A stretch of 64,000 nt of DNA. It comes from Brachionus manjavacas. Lineage: Eukaryota > Rotifera > Eurotatoria > Ploima > Brachionidae. The notes below the pieces were generated by a model. That model saw nothing but the letters and a program-made list of their open reading frames with translations, was not told the origin of the DNA and ran no database searches. A program made the translations under genes and the position numbers. The stretch is taken from positions 1,798,001 to 1,862,000 of the forward strand of contig JAHQIY010000003.1 in NCBI GenBank assembly GCA_019054805.1, in the 5' to 3' direction. Positions 1 through 9,850 of this stretch are shown here, piece by piece (positions within the stretch are counted from its first letter, which is position 1; every line of letters begins with the position of its first letter).

Positions 1-299
1 CTAATAGCTTATTTTTTTTCAAAAACTTGGATTTTTTTCAACTGACATCATTAATTCAATTGCCAGAACTATCACAAATTTAATTCTTGAACGTGTTCTT
101 AGTTTAGCACAAATATTAAATCTAAGATAGAGAAATAGAGCTTTATGAATGCGAGTAACGAGCCGCTAAACTTTTATTAAAAAATTCAAGAAAAGTATTT
201 AGAAGAAGTGAATGATTAAAGGACAATTGGAAGTTATATAATATAAATTACAACTGAAATTGTCAGATTAAGATAATTTAATGCAAATGGCTTAAATTT

Positions 300-960
300 T
301 TTGGGGGTGACAAATTTAATTTTTTTAAGATGACAAAAATAACTAAAAGTGGTGACTAATTTAATCTATTTTAGCTGACAATAAAAAACTAATTATTCTG
401 ACAAAAAAACTAAACGACTGGCAAATATGTATATTTTTTTTTTTTTTATATATATATTGAGATGACTATTTAACAATTTTGCACTGGCAAAATTTTATTC
501 ATTTTTATTTTATTTTAGTTCTAATTAAGCTATTTAGTTCGAATTGAGTGGAAATCAAAAGTAATGACCCTATGCTTCACAAGGAGTGATAAACGAAAAA
601 AAAAGAAAGCTATTTAGTAATTTAATTTTCTAAGATTGTAAGGAATGAACTTAAATTGTGACGTTTTCTCATAGTTGACTCTAGCTTGATGATGAGATTT
701 GGACAAAACGGTTTGTCATAATTGTCTGGAGCTTCCTTCTAATTTTGGTGCTATAGTTCAAGATTTTGATTTTTATTGTGACCTCAAAATCATTAATTTG
801 TTGTAAAATAATTAATTAGTCAAAAAAATATTTTGTCACTCAAATAATTGTTTTATCAGTCAATTAATTTATTTGTCATCTAATTGAGTTTTTTGTCAGT
901 AGATTTAGTCTTTTTTGTCAGTAAAATTTAATTTTTTTTGTCAGTCCATTAATTGATGGC
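300..960. repeat. Foldback-like repeat with inverted arrays of a TGACAAA word
   Basis: Between about 308 and 425 the word TGACAA/TGACTAA recurs every 20-30 bases, followed by AAACTAA or TTTAATT. Between about 826 and 945 the reverse complement TTTGTCA/TTTTGTCAGT recurs with similar spacing. The two arrays face each other around a 400 bp core that has no open reading frame. Inverted word arrays of this type end the MULE-like elements elsewhere in the window, so this may be a non-autonomous relative. No target duplication was identified, so the ends are uncertain. Confidence 0.45.
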
Positions 961-2385
961 CTATGCAAATATGTGAAGTATATTTTTTTAATAAACCTAG
1001 CAACTAATAATCAATTAATAAAAATAAGATTGATTTCTTCTTCTCATAAAGTCTATTGACCAAATTTGTCAAGAATTTTTCTAAAATAATACAGGAATCA
1101 GGAATCTAACTCAATCTTTTTTTTTTTTTTTTTTCTCTTCTGATTAATTGACAATTTCAGTTTATAATTTAAAGTAGAAACTCAATTTTTATTTTTTTCC
1201 AACTTTTCAATATATAAAAATTTCGTGAACACTTTCCTAACATGGGGTTGAAAAGAAGGCTATCGTCTTTCGGAACTGCCCAGGGTATCCACCCAAATTA
1301 TATTTTTTTTATTTTATTTTAATACAGGAATCAATTTTTTTAGCGCATTTACGTTTGTTTAATTAGCTCGTCCCTCGCAAAGCAGTCAAAATTCTTAAAG
1401 TCTATCGAAAAGCAATCCAATGATTTTGAATATTAAACAGAACCTTTAGAAACGAAGAATTTTATCTTATTTAGAATTAAATTCGACAAAATTTAAATGC
1501 TTTCACAAGGGTAACTAGTAATATTTTTTACCGAAATGTCTTTAGCAATTTATAATGTAAAATTTGTTCCCAATGCTTGACTTGTGTTGCTAATAATGAA
1601 AAGTATTTTTTTAAAAACTCATGTATGGAGAAAATAAAAAAATGAATTAATACTTGATTTTATTTATGACGTTTTCTGGAAAAACCATTTAAAAATCATC
1701 AGTCATTTATAAGCTAAAACAAGATTATTCATAATATTTAAATAATGAAATTGGCCATTCAATAAAATTAATAATTTTTCTAAAAAAATAAATTTTTATA
1801 CTCATTTAATAGGTTTAGCTAATGGTATTCAGGATTTAAGTTCTAAATGAATTTTATGCTAAATTATAAATAAGGAATTTAGTAATAAGTGAAATAAATA
1901 TTAATGAATTCTATGATTTTCTTATCCAAGACTATTTATTTTCTAATTAAGAATTTAGGCTAATAATTAAAAAAGTTGTTGGCATTAAAATTTAATTTAT
2001 TAGATCGAAAAAAAAATTAATTTATTAATTATCAAAATTTTGGTTGCGATTGCGTTCCAAAAAATCTAAGTGCATATTGTTAGTTTTTTCGATTCGATTT
2101 TTTTTTAAATATTTCAATGAGCTTCATCTCTATCATTCTTGCTAACCCCGCTTGCGTTTTCCCAATTGACCATTTGTTTGCCAAATCCGTTAAATTTCTT
2201 CCTTGATTTGATCTTTTGTTATTAGAGTAACACAGGCTTCAATTCTTCTTCAAGGCGCCTCTCTCAATATATTATAGAATTTGAGCCATGTTCTTAGTCG
2301 AGCGCACATAAAACTTCGAAACTTCAAGAATCATCATCATCGTAAATGTCTGTTCCAAATATTCTTACCCGCATCTTGCTACATG
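961..2385. other. AT-rich stretch without a recognised gene
   Basis: Mostly A/T homopolymer-rich sequence with no open frame of note. The one compositional exception is a GC-richer patch at about 1239-1295, described under findings. Confidence 0.6.
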
Positions 2386-2389
2386 AAAA

Positions 2390-2960
2390 GTAGTTCAAAC
2401 TGCAGTATCAATTAAATTATTTGATTGTTCTATCATATCAATATATGATGTTGTTGCAACAGCGCTTTCCATAACTACGTTACTCTCCGCAGTCGTTTAT
2501 AATTCGATAACTGGTAATCCCAACTCTTCATGAACCATGTTTTTATCTTTATCTTGATAAAAAGGAGCCAAATCTCGTTCGTCTTGCCAATACACACATA
2601 GAAATTCGATGAAGATTAAAATTGACTCAAATTTGACGTTTTTTGGAACTTAGCTTTAATACTCTCTGGGGTAATCTTTGTCAACTTGTTTTTTATATTT
2701 TTGCTTGTAAGTTCTTGGCCTTGTTTTAAATGCTCGTAGTAAACAGCAGTTGAACATAGTATATCATTGAGAAGTTTAACTATTGAAACCCGAATGGAAG
2801 CCTTCAAGCTCATTGTTTGTGCGATTATCAGAATCAAATGACTTCAATTAACTGGAGGAACACTTTTGGTCCATTGTCGTTCGAAGTATTTGTACAATTC
2901 TTTACAATTTGAATCGTTCGTCATGAATTTTTTTATTGAGATTGTTGTTTTAACATACAT
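2390..2960 (-). pseudogene. MULE-like transposase C-terminal remnant
   Basis: Read on the minus strand in shifting frames, this stretch gives a tryptophan-rich start (WTKSVPPVN) followed by a piece containing RTNNELEGFHSGFN. That resembles the conserved C-terminal RTNN-x-(I/L)EG-(W/F)H motif of MULE-type transposases. The longest intact block is 73 codons (2616-2837), with charged helical sequence after the motif. Frames break at least twice. No catalytic core is visible, so this is a dead 3' part of an element. The family call rests on a single short motif and is only moderately certain. Confidence 0.4.
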
Positions 2961-3060
2961 AAAAATCTTCATAGCATACATAAAAATCTTTTCGACACGC
3001 ATGATTTCTATCACAGCATACATAAACTAGAAAACATACATTTAGCTGAAATTTATGTAA
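2945..3060. repeat. Short-word array (CATAGCATACATAAAAATCTT-like)
   Basis: CATACATAAAAATCTT occurs twice in a row at about 2956-2990, once preceded by CATAG. Degenerate copies (ACAGCATACATAAA, AACATACAT) follow up to about 3050. The array lies immediately beyond the 3' end of the SWIM-type transposase remnant, so it is probably that element's terminal repeat. The shared core CATAGCA is also the word that ends the FLYWCH-MULE near 41.6-43.4 kb. Confidence 0.45.
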
Positions 3061-3204
3061 AATCTTTTAATCAAACAAATTTAAATGAAAAAAATTGATC
3101 GATTCAAAAAATTTATTTATTTAATTTTTAATTATTAATTATTTAATTAGATTAAATTCAAGTCAAAAAATAATAAAAAGTATATATTAAGTATATATAT
3201 ATAA

Positions 3205-3720
3205 AAAAAACTAATCTCTAGTAAGAGCCTTTTGAGATTTTTTTTGACCACCCTTTTCGCCTTGTGAATGAACTCCTCCGAATTAACTAAAGACTCTAAT
3301 GCTATCAAATGACCACATGTTTTGTACTTTAAACGGTACTTACAACTACAATCTCTAGTATTTAAATTTAAATTAAATAACTTCGAGTTTTCCTTATCAA
3401 TAAATAGCCATTCATCATTTTCTTTTTCTTCAAAATATCTTAATTTTGAATATTTATTGGCAAATTGTTTTGTTTTGGTATTTACTTGTGGATTTATTTC
3501 AAAATCATCTTGTTTTATCGAATAATATTTCGCTATTTTTAGCATCACACGAACGAAATTGAAAATACTAAGCTTTTTACGTAAAGTAAAAGTTCGCTTT
3601 ATTGAAGAATTAAAAGATTCGAGCGGAGAATTAGTACATGAATAACCAGCTGGACGCTTAAATATTTGCCAGTGTTTGAAATGTGTTTTTAACCAAACAT
3701 CTTCTAAATATTTATTAAAA
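3205..3720 (-). pseudogene. MULE-like transposase C-terminus with SWIM zinc finger
   Basis: The minus-strand frame is open from about 3719 through the 133-codon block at 3147-3548. It begins with FNKYLEDVW, then carries TNSPLESFNSSIKR and an LRKKLSIF helix. The SWIM zinc finger is CSCKYRLKYKTCGHL (C-x-C...C-x-H), at about residues 65-80 of the 133-codon block. A SWIM finger after an N-S-x-(L/I)-E motif is the usual C-terminal order of MULE-type transposases. It probably binds DNA or zinc in the transposition complex. The upstream catalytic domain is missing: at about 3720 the frame runs directly into a non-LTR retrotransposon fragment. What remains cannot be active. Confidence 0.65.
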
Positions 3721-3765
3721 ATCAGGACAATTCGACTCCGAATAAAACTTCAATTGTTTTAAATT

Positions 3766-5088
3766 TCAGATAAAGGAACGTCTCTTCTGGCGAACGAGTG
3801 AAGCAACTTCGTAATTCCACCATGGTGGTTTGGCGTTGAGAGGCTTCTTCCGTCGCCTTTTGACGAATAACTTTGCGGCCTCGCCGAAGATGCCTAGAAA
3901 TTTTGAATAAGAATTTTGCACCGACCCTTTCTTTACTGCTCCTTGCCAATTGTAATTTTTAAAAAACTCACTCAATGCGGCGAAATCACCGCTACGCCAA
4001 TGCAGTGTTCTACTGTCGAAGGCTTGCGACCGCACAGCTCTGGAGTGAAGTTGGAAGCTCAAGCTACAGTGGTATCTAGAAGAGTTTCCGTCTAGAGGAG
4101 GGCCTCTCTTTACATTTGTCACACGGTTTGGATCGCTAACCAGCACAAGATCTAACAGACTAATCGGATGTTCGTTACAAAAAAACGTCTCTTCTTTAAC
4201 CATCTGCACAAGACTTGAGTTGCTAATTGCATTACCAACAAGGCAGTTCTTCGTTGAAACATCAATGAGCATTGGCGCGCCGTCCTCGTTCCACTCGACA
4301 TGCGGCAAATTGAAGTCGCCCATTAGAATGATTCCAGAATACTTTCCGCTTCTTAGCAAGTTCGAGGTAGATTCAAGTGAGGTCGATATGGCAATATCTG
4401 AATCGCTCGGACAATTGGTGTCGTTTTGCGGTGGAGGCCTGTACATGCAGCCAACAAGTAGTGGTTTTTCATTCTCTATCTTGATAGCTACCCATATCTG
4501 CTCACAACAAGGGCAAAGAAAGCTTACCTCCGACGTCATGTAGACTTCATAGCACGCCTTAACGTATAAGCATACTCCTCCACCTTTCTTGTCACAGTTG
4601 CGGTCTTTTCTCAGTAACTGATAACCATCAAGCTCGGCAACTGAGCTCTGATCAAACCAGGTCTCGGTGATGCCGATAATGCTTGGAGACGAACTGGCTG
4701 CTATTAACTCAAGAAATTTCATTTTGTTATTTAGACTGCATGCATTCGTGTACCAAAATCTGATACCATCTACATAACTTGATTCTGGTTTGAGACTAGA
4801 CATTTGCGACGAGAAGCTGTTGAAGGAGGCTAGTGATGACGAGGATAAAGACGAAGGCGAAGATTGCGATGAGAGCGCCGAGCTGTAACTTGATTCATCA
4901 GAGCTTTGGTTTCGGTTCATAAATGTTTCATATATCGGCGAAAAGTGTTCTGGAGCCGATCGAGCTATTTCAATTGGTCCCGCTGTATCATTAGAATGGG
5001 CGAGCGAAACATCACTCATCGAAGAGTTTGGTAAGGATCTAAATGTTTTTGTTTTGACATGTGCTGGAACAAACCTTGATAAAGGCAT
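3766..5088 (-). CDS. LINE ORF2 N-terminal part: APE-type endonuclease (truncated)
   Basis: This 440-codon frame starts at ATG 5088. A serine-rich leader (about residues 60-95) precedes an exonuclease-endonuclease-phosphatase domain. Visible landmarks are RFWYTNACSLNNK, GITETWF, the GGGVCLYVK strand, GCMYRPP, and GDFNLPHVEW with the catalytic-type D and N. A later H in SRYHCSLSF stands in place of the usual SDH. The domain would nick target DNA to prime reverse transcription. The frame ends shortly after the WWNYEV helix. A full ORF2 of this group needs some 500 more codons of reverse transcriptase, so the protein could at best be an endonuclease fragment. Confidence 0.8.
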   Translation of the reverse strand: MPLSRFVPAHVKTKTFRSLPNSSMSDVSLAHSNDTAGPIEIARSAPEHFSPIYETFMNRNQSSDESSYSSALSSQSSPSSLSSSSLASFNSFSSQMSSLKPESSYVDGIRFWYTNACSLNNKMKFLELIAASSSPSIIGITETWFDQSSVAELDGYQLLRKDRNCDKKGGGVCLYVKACYEVYMTSEVSFLCPCCEQIWVAIKIENEKPLLVGCMYRPPPQNDTNCPSDSDIAISTSLESTSNLLRSGKYSGIILMGDFNLPHVEWNEDGAPMLIDVSTKNCLVGNAISNSSLVQMVKEETFFCNEHPISLLDLVLVSDPNRVTNVKRGPPLDGNSSRYHCSLSFQLHSRAVRSQAFDSRTLHWRSGDFAALSEFFKNYNWQGAVKKGSVQNSYSKFLGIFGEAAKLFVKRRRKKPLNAKPPWWNYEVASLVRQKRRSFI

Positions 5089-5948
5089 TGTTTGACCAAA
5101 TGAGGCAATGGTCTAGAGTAACGGCAGCTTTCGCTGCTAGACGTTATTGGCCTAAGCTCACCATTTCTGATTCCCCAGAAACTCTTCTTGTTGTCGTCGC
5201 ACTCTTTCACCTTGACAATTCGCCCGTTAACTGTTGCTATTGCAGTTAGTTCATTGTTTCTCCGATCCCGCTCTTCCCTGAGTTTTTTATGGGCGATTCT
5301 CTCGCTCGGCGTAAGATCTTCATTAATATAGACTCCTTTTAATTCCTCAGAATTTCGTAGCTTTTTGCTATTGCCAAGCATGTCCAACTAGGAACTGACA
5401 CTGTCCATTTCAGCGACGAATAGGACTTGCTCGATATTGGACCCCGCTGTCTCCACTCCCCGAACTGGCGTTTTTTTAGTGATACATCTTGCTTTCTTTA
5501 CTTTGGCCTCTGGTACTCCAATTGCTAAGGCCAGTTTTTTTGCCAGAATCATCTCTTCATTCTCCTTGAACATGCTCACTGGGATTGCAGCTATAACGTT
5601 CTGAGCTCTTTCCTCCTTCCTCCTTAGCTCCGTAGCCACAGTTGCCATCATCGCGGCGGCCTTGTCATTCTTGTGGGCATTACCCGCAACAACATTTGCC
5701 CAGTTGAACGATAAATTCTCTTTTGCAACCTCTTTGCTACTTTTTTTCATCTCGCCCATTTCTTTCTTTAGCGCTTCGTTCTGCTCTTTTAATTCTAGGA
5801 TACCATCGACGAGGCCTTTGATCCAGGCGTGTTGCCTCCGAATAACCGATGCAAGTTCAGTGTTCTTAGGATTCTCTGATAAGGTTTCCGGCCAATTTGC
5901 TTCTGTCGACCAGTTACGTCGGATTTCAGCAAGAATCTCTGCTGACAT
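5016..5948 (-). pseudogene. LINE ORF1 (RNA-binding protein), one in-frame stop
   Basis: ORF1 starts at an ATG at 5948 and is open for 186 codons. A single in-frame TAG at 5388-5390 follows, and the same frame then continues 123 codons to 5016. The N-terminal part (residues about 45-75) is rich in K/E with heptad-like spacing and probably forms a coiled coil. The middle has IAAIPVS and the C-terminal part has VYINEDLTPSERIAHKKLREER, the characteristic end of the RRM-like ORF1 of this LINE group; the copies at 19.8 kb and 24.4 kb end the same way. Such proteins coat the element RNA. The last 73 bp overlap the start of ORF2 in another frame. Confidence 0.7.
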
Positions 5949-5960
5949 TATTTTTAGTTA

Positions 5961-6985
5961 ATATGTTCGAATCGAATCATTGAATTTTAATTTTGAAAAA
6001 TCACTGGGCCTATTCGGTCTATTTTTTGCCTTTCGCTTTTGAAGACTGATAGCTATTGATTTATACGATCGAAAATTGGTTGGGATTACTTCGTGAGGAA
6101 ACTGTTGCGTAACTAATTGTGCTTGTGCTTCGTTGTAAGCCTGTTTCTTTTTCTGAATGGATTGTTAGCGACCCCTCTTTGCAAGTTTTGCTCTGTGATT
6201 TTCGACAGAATTTGTGTTTCTAATAGTTTATCGTGGAAATGAAGTCCACTAGTTTGGACGACTTATTCACCGAATAATTTTATGGTGGTATTACATTTCT
6301 GTTGATTCCGTGGATGACAATAAAATATTACGGAAAGGTCTTTATTACAATTTTTCCACCAGTGTGTTTTGTTTTCAAAGAAAACCACTGGGTGGGATTA
6401 TCGATTCAAAAATTTAGACTATTTTAAGTTAATTGAAGAGCACTTAGGATTGGTTAATATATATATACAAGAAGTTAGCTAATTATATTAAAAAGCCTTT
6501 AATTATAAAAAATTCTATTTAATTTAATTAAATAATTAGCAAGAATTTTATTTTCGACATTTATTGTTTTTTATAGAAATAGTATTCAATTAGTATTAAC
6601 TTCTCATAGTTTTAATTTCTCGTTTTATAATTTATTGTAGTATTAAAGTCGTTTAGTATTAAATTCAAAAATAAGGATTAAGATTTAATTTTAAAATAAG
6701 CTTTTAGTATTAATTTTTTTTTTAAGAATTTAGTACAAAATCCTTAGTACTAATTTCATGGTATTAAATTCATTAGAACTAGATTACAGTCAATCTAGTT
6801 AATAGCCTCAAATTTAATTTCAAATAAGCATCAAAAATTCAAATTTTTGTCTTTAATTTTACAATCGCTGAATATCCTAGTATTACCTCTGAATATTGTG
6901 TAGGACATGTTAATTTTAATAATTTAGAAAGGATCAAGAATTCATTTTTTCGAAAATACAAATGGTTTTTCTTTTTGTATCAATA
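5961..6985. other. LINE 5' leader and AT-rich sequence
   Basis: About 5961-6420 is probably the 5' untranslated leader of the minus-strand LINE. It contains an imperfect hairpin where CCACCAGTG (about 6356) faces CCACTGGGTGG (about 6388). From about 6575 to 6780 the word TTAGTATTAA recurs four or five times (also AGTACTAA). No gene is seen. Confidence 0.4.
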
Positions 6986-6987
6986 TA

Positions 6988-7764
6988 CAGTCGAGTCTTG
7001 TTAAAACGATGCTTATTAATAGGATATCTGCTTTATAAAAGATATTTTTTTCATAATTTTCAATCATCAAAATTATAACATGTTAAATTTATTTGTTAAT
7101 ACGATGTTTCTTTAATACGATATCTAATTAATCCGATAGGTTTATTCAGAAAAAAACAAACAAATCATTTCTAATTCATCGTTTTTAATACGATATTGAT
7201 CTTTTAAAAAATAAAACTTGAAATTTCGAATGGTTTTAAATAAAATAATCTCACTTTCACAGATAAAATATAATAAGACTTCAGAGTACTGTTTCTTCTA
7301 ATCTTAAGGCAGAGAATCAGGAAAAGATAAAAATCTTATATGAAAATAATTTAATCAATCCAAGCTCTAAAAGAATGAGAGGTTCTAATTATGTTAAACT
7401 TGAAGAGGCCCTTGATCAGTTATGTCATTTAAATATTACTCTTATCGGTCCATTGTTTCAAACCCAGGCTATTAAATATGCAACTCTGTTAAATCAAACT
7501 GATTTTAAAGCTAGCAATGGATGGTTAAACGGATTTAAAAAAAGGCTTTATATTACCTTTAAAACTATTGCATAGATAAACTACGATTGTATTTTGCCCA
7601 AAAGAACGAAGACTGTTCTTTATTCATTGATCAGTTGTCTAAAATTTATCAATTTTGTAGCGTCCATCAGTCTTTTCTAAGTAAAATTGATAAATATTTT
7701 ACTTTTTAATCTATTTTTTTACTTTTTAATAAAGAAAACACATCGTATTATCGAGACTCGACTG
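6988..7764. mobile_element. pogo/Tigger-like (Tc1-mariner superfamily) element, decayed
   Basis: The left end begins CAGTCGAGTCTTGTTAAAAC. The reverse complement of the right end begins CAGTCGAGTCTCGATAATAC, and both continue with GATG. Both ends are flanked by TA (6986-6987 and 7765-7766), the target duplication of Tc1/mariner/pogo elements. Subterminal AATACGAT repeats occur at about 7099, 7116 and 7188. The 777 bp length is far below an autonomous pogo element (usually over 2 kb). It still holds part of a CENP-B-type DNA-binding domain, so it is an internally deleted derivative. Confidence 0.75.
7290..7710 (+). pseudogene. CENP-B/Tc5-type helix-turn-helix fragment of a pogo transposase
   Basis: From about 7290 a frame leads into the 66-codon block 7375-7575 with VKLEEALDQ, then LIGPLFQTQAIKYATLLN and FKASNGWLNGFKKR. 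This is the second helix-turn-helix of CENP-B/Tigger-type transposases, in which FxAS-x-GWLxxFKxR is a hallmark. It normally binds the terminal repeats. A shift in the T/A-rich run after GFKKR changes frame, and coding-like sequence (DKLRLYFAQKNEDCSLF) continues to about 7708. No DDD catalytic domain is present, so the fragment is non-functional for cutting, though the DNA-binding part is mostly intact. Confidence 0.65.
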
Positions 7765-7975
7765 TAAAACGATAAATATAAACTGCAGATATTATTACCT
7801 TGGCAATGTGTGACATTCATATCATAATCGTAATAAGGAACCACAAAAATTAATTCAAAAAATTGCATTTCAGGAAATTATATTTAGATTAATTTTTTTG
7901 GAATAAATCAATCAGATTAATCAAATCATCTGATATAATAATAAAATGACTAAAAGAATGGCTACAAATTATTTT

Positions 7976-8090
7976 AGTATCTAATTTATTTTAATCTATA
8001 TCTAATAAAAATAAAAAAAAAATATCTAATAAAATTTCATAGTATCTAATAAAATAATATTTGTATCAAATAAAAAATAAAATATCACAC
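7976..8090. repeat. Word array TATCTAATAAAAT
   Basis: TATCTAATAAAAT or TATCTAATTT/TATCAAATAAAA occurs about five times between 7978 and 8085. The array sits directly next to the FLYWCH-like coding remnant on the minus strand, the arrangement seen at the ends of the two MULE-like elements later in the window. I could not find the matching inverted array on the other side. Confidence 0.4.
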
Positions 8091-8142
8091 TCAAGTAAAA
8101 AAAAATAATAAAAATGTGAGAAGAGTTATTTTCGATTCTTCT

Positions 8143-8530
8143 TCATGTGAAGTTGAGACTTGGTTGGATTGATTGACCGTGGTATTTGAACTTGATGAAT
8201 CGATATGTTCGATATTTTCTTGAGTTACCATTTGTCCTGAAATGGTTATGGTTACAGTCTTCAACAAAAATAATTGTACCCGAATCTGTTCTGGGTTTTT
8301 CAATGTACAACATTTTTGGACAATTCTTGCATTTGAAGAACTGTTTATCACTGTTAGTTCCCTTACCTAATTTTAGGCTTTTTTTCCCCAAAATGTATCC
8401 TCAAACAAAATATCTTTATCTTGGATTACTTTTAATGCTTCTTGATAAGAAGCATAGCGTTCAATTTTCTTTTTTTCAAAGCAATTTGAATTGTTTTACT
8501 AAAAATTACTAATTTTAATTTAAAATAATA
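8143..8530 (-). pseudogene. FLYWCH/MULE-type zinc-finger N-terminal remnant
   Basis: On the minus strand, coding-like sequence starts near 8500 (ERYASYQEALKVIQDKDILF), shifts frame in the run of A/G near 8390, and continues through 8143. It gives LGKGTNSDKQFFKCKNCPKML and later VEDCNHNHFRTN. The pattern of K-x-F-x-C-x2-C followed by a CNHNH tail fits the FLYWCH or FAR1-like DNA-binding domain at the N-terminus of MULE-like transposases. The catalytic part is absent. The family assignment is tentative. Confidence 0.4.
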
Positions 8531-8686
8531 AAAAATACTTAAAAAGACTTAAAATGGCTTAGTTTGGCCAATTTTGAGCTTTTTGTTAAAGCTCATCCCT
8601 TAAATTAAATATAAAAGGCTCCATTATTTAAAAAGGTCTATTCAAAATATTTTGCATTATTAAGTGAACAATAATACTTCAAGTGA

Positions 8687-9052
8687 ATGCAAGCATATTT
8701 TTCTAATTCCAAAATTAAGAATTTTATGTCTAAAAAAATGGTTTATTCATATTTACGAACAATTTATCCAGATCTTCCAAATCGCTCAAGAAAAAATAAA
8801 CTAAAGCAACCAATTCCTAAAATAAGCACTTTAAAATTCAATCATAATAATTTAACCAAAGCGTTCGATTTTATGAAAACGCAAGATAATTTGGCAAATA
8901 AAATCGTAATTAATAGTAAAACAAACGAAAGAATTAAACAAAAATTTGATCCTGATATTAAATACCACGATTTCAAGATAAAAGATGCTTGTGTTTTAGT
9001 AGAAAAATTGGATAAAAAATTAGTAACATTTTTAATGAATCAATTAAAATAA
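8687..9052 (+). CDS. Hypothetical protein, 121 codons
   Basis: The only reasonably long forward frame in this area starts at ATG 8687 and ends in TAA at 9052. The protein is very rich in lysine, asparagine and isoleucine. It has a basic patch near residue 32-42 (NRSRKNKLKQPIP) and predicted helical sequence to the end. I recognise no domain. The codons simply follow the local A/T richness, so it could be a chance frame or a small basic protein from a decayed element. A short spliced exon of a larger gene is also possible. Confidence 0.25.
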   Translation: MQAYFSNSKIKNFMSKKMVYSYLRTIYPDLPNRSRKNKLKQPIPKISTLKFNHNNLTKAFDFMKTQDNLANKIVINSKTNERIKQKFDPDIKYHDFKIKDACVLVEKLDKKLVTFLMNQLK

Positions 9053-9059
9053 TTTTATT

Positions 9060-9850
9060 ATCTACGTTATTTTTTTGGCAATAATTTTTGTAAACTAGTG
9101 TTGCTATTTTTGACTTATTATTACTTTAATTATTAATTAATAAATTTAAACTTTGTTTATATCAGATTTAAACTTTATTCATTTGAAATATAACTAAATT
9201 TTATTTACAATTATACAATGAGTCTAAAAAAATTTAAAATTTCTAATTTTATCCTACTTATAGATTTTTTAATTTAGAATTGGAATTTGAAATTTAAGCA
9301 ATAAATTAATTAAATCGGCTTCGGTTTATTTTCTTATGTAATCAATATTTGATTTAAATAATGTATTTTTTTTACATTTTATTATATAAACTATTCGGGT
9401 AGCATCACAATTTGAATCACACAATTCGGTAAAGAAAATTTTCATTATTTTACACAAAAACTATTTCTGTAAGTCGACAAATTTAAATTACATTCTTGAC
9501 TTATTAGAAAAAAAATTTTTTTACTCATTTAAATTAAGCTCGAAAACAAAAATAGAATCAATGTTTTTATAAATTTTTTTTACAATCATCAAATCTTTAT
9601 CTTTGACATAACCTAAGTGTAATTTTCCTTTATTAAACAATTCACAGTTTATGGTTAATTCTAATTTTAATTAAAGAAAAATGCTTTAATGTGTTGTAGT
9701 TTAAAGGATTTATTTAATTTAAAAAGGATTTTGTTAAATTAAATTATTCAGATTTTTTTAAATCCTTATTAATTTTTATTTTTTATGATAAAGCTCAAAA
9801 CGTATTTTTATACATTTTATTAATTTTTTATTGTGTACTAGAACGGTATT
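9060..9850. other. AT-rich stretch, nothing recognised
   Basis: No open frame, tandem array or terminal repeat was recognised between the orphan ORF and the inverted-repeat element. Confidence 0.6.

Larger units (their letters stand above)
3722..5960 (-). mobile_element. Non-LTR retrotransposon copy, 3' half missing (APE clade, CR1/Jockey-like)
   Basis: Minus-strand order is ORF1 (5948 to 5016) then ORF2 with an APE endonuclease (5088 to about 3766). The sequence stops just after the endonuclease, before any reverse transcriptase, and is joined to a SWIM-type transposase remnant. Most dead LINE copies lack their 5' end; this one keeps its 5' coding part and lacks the 3' half, so a later deletion or recombination is likely. 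The coding part is clearly richer in G+C than its surroundings, so this copy is fairly young. Confidence 0.75.

Noticed and set aside
4220-5961. Plus-strand frames opposite the LINE (e.g. 4,220-4,543 and 5,662-5,961)
   Set aside because: Antisense shadows of the endonuclease and ORF1 frames, which carry recognisable motifs on the minus strand.
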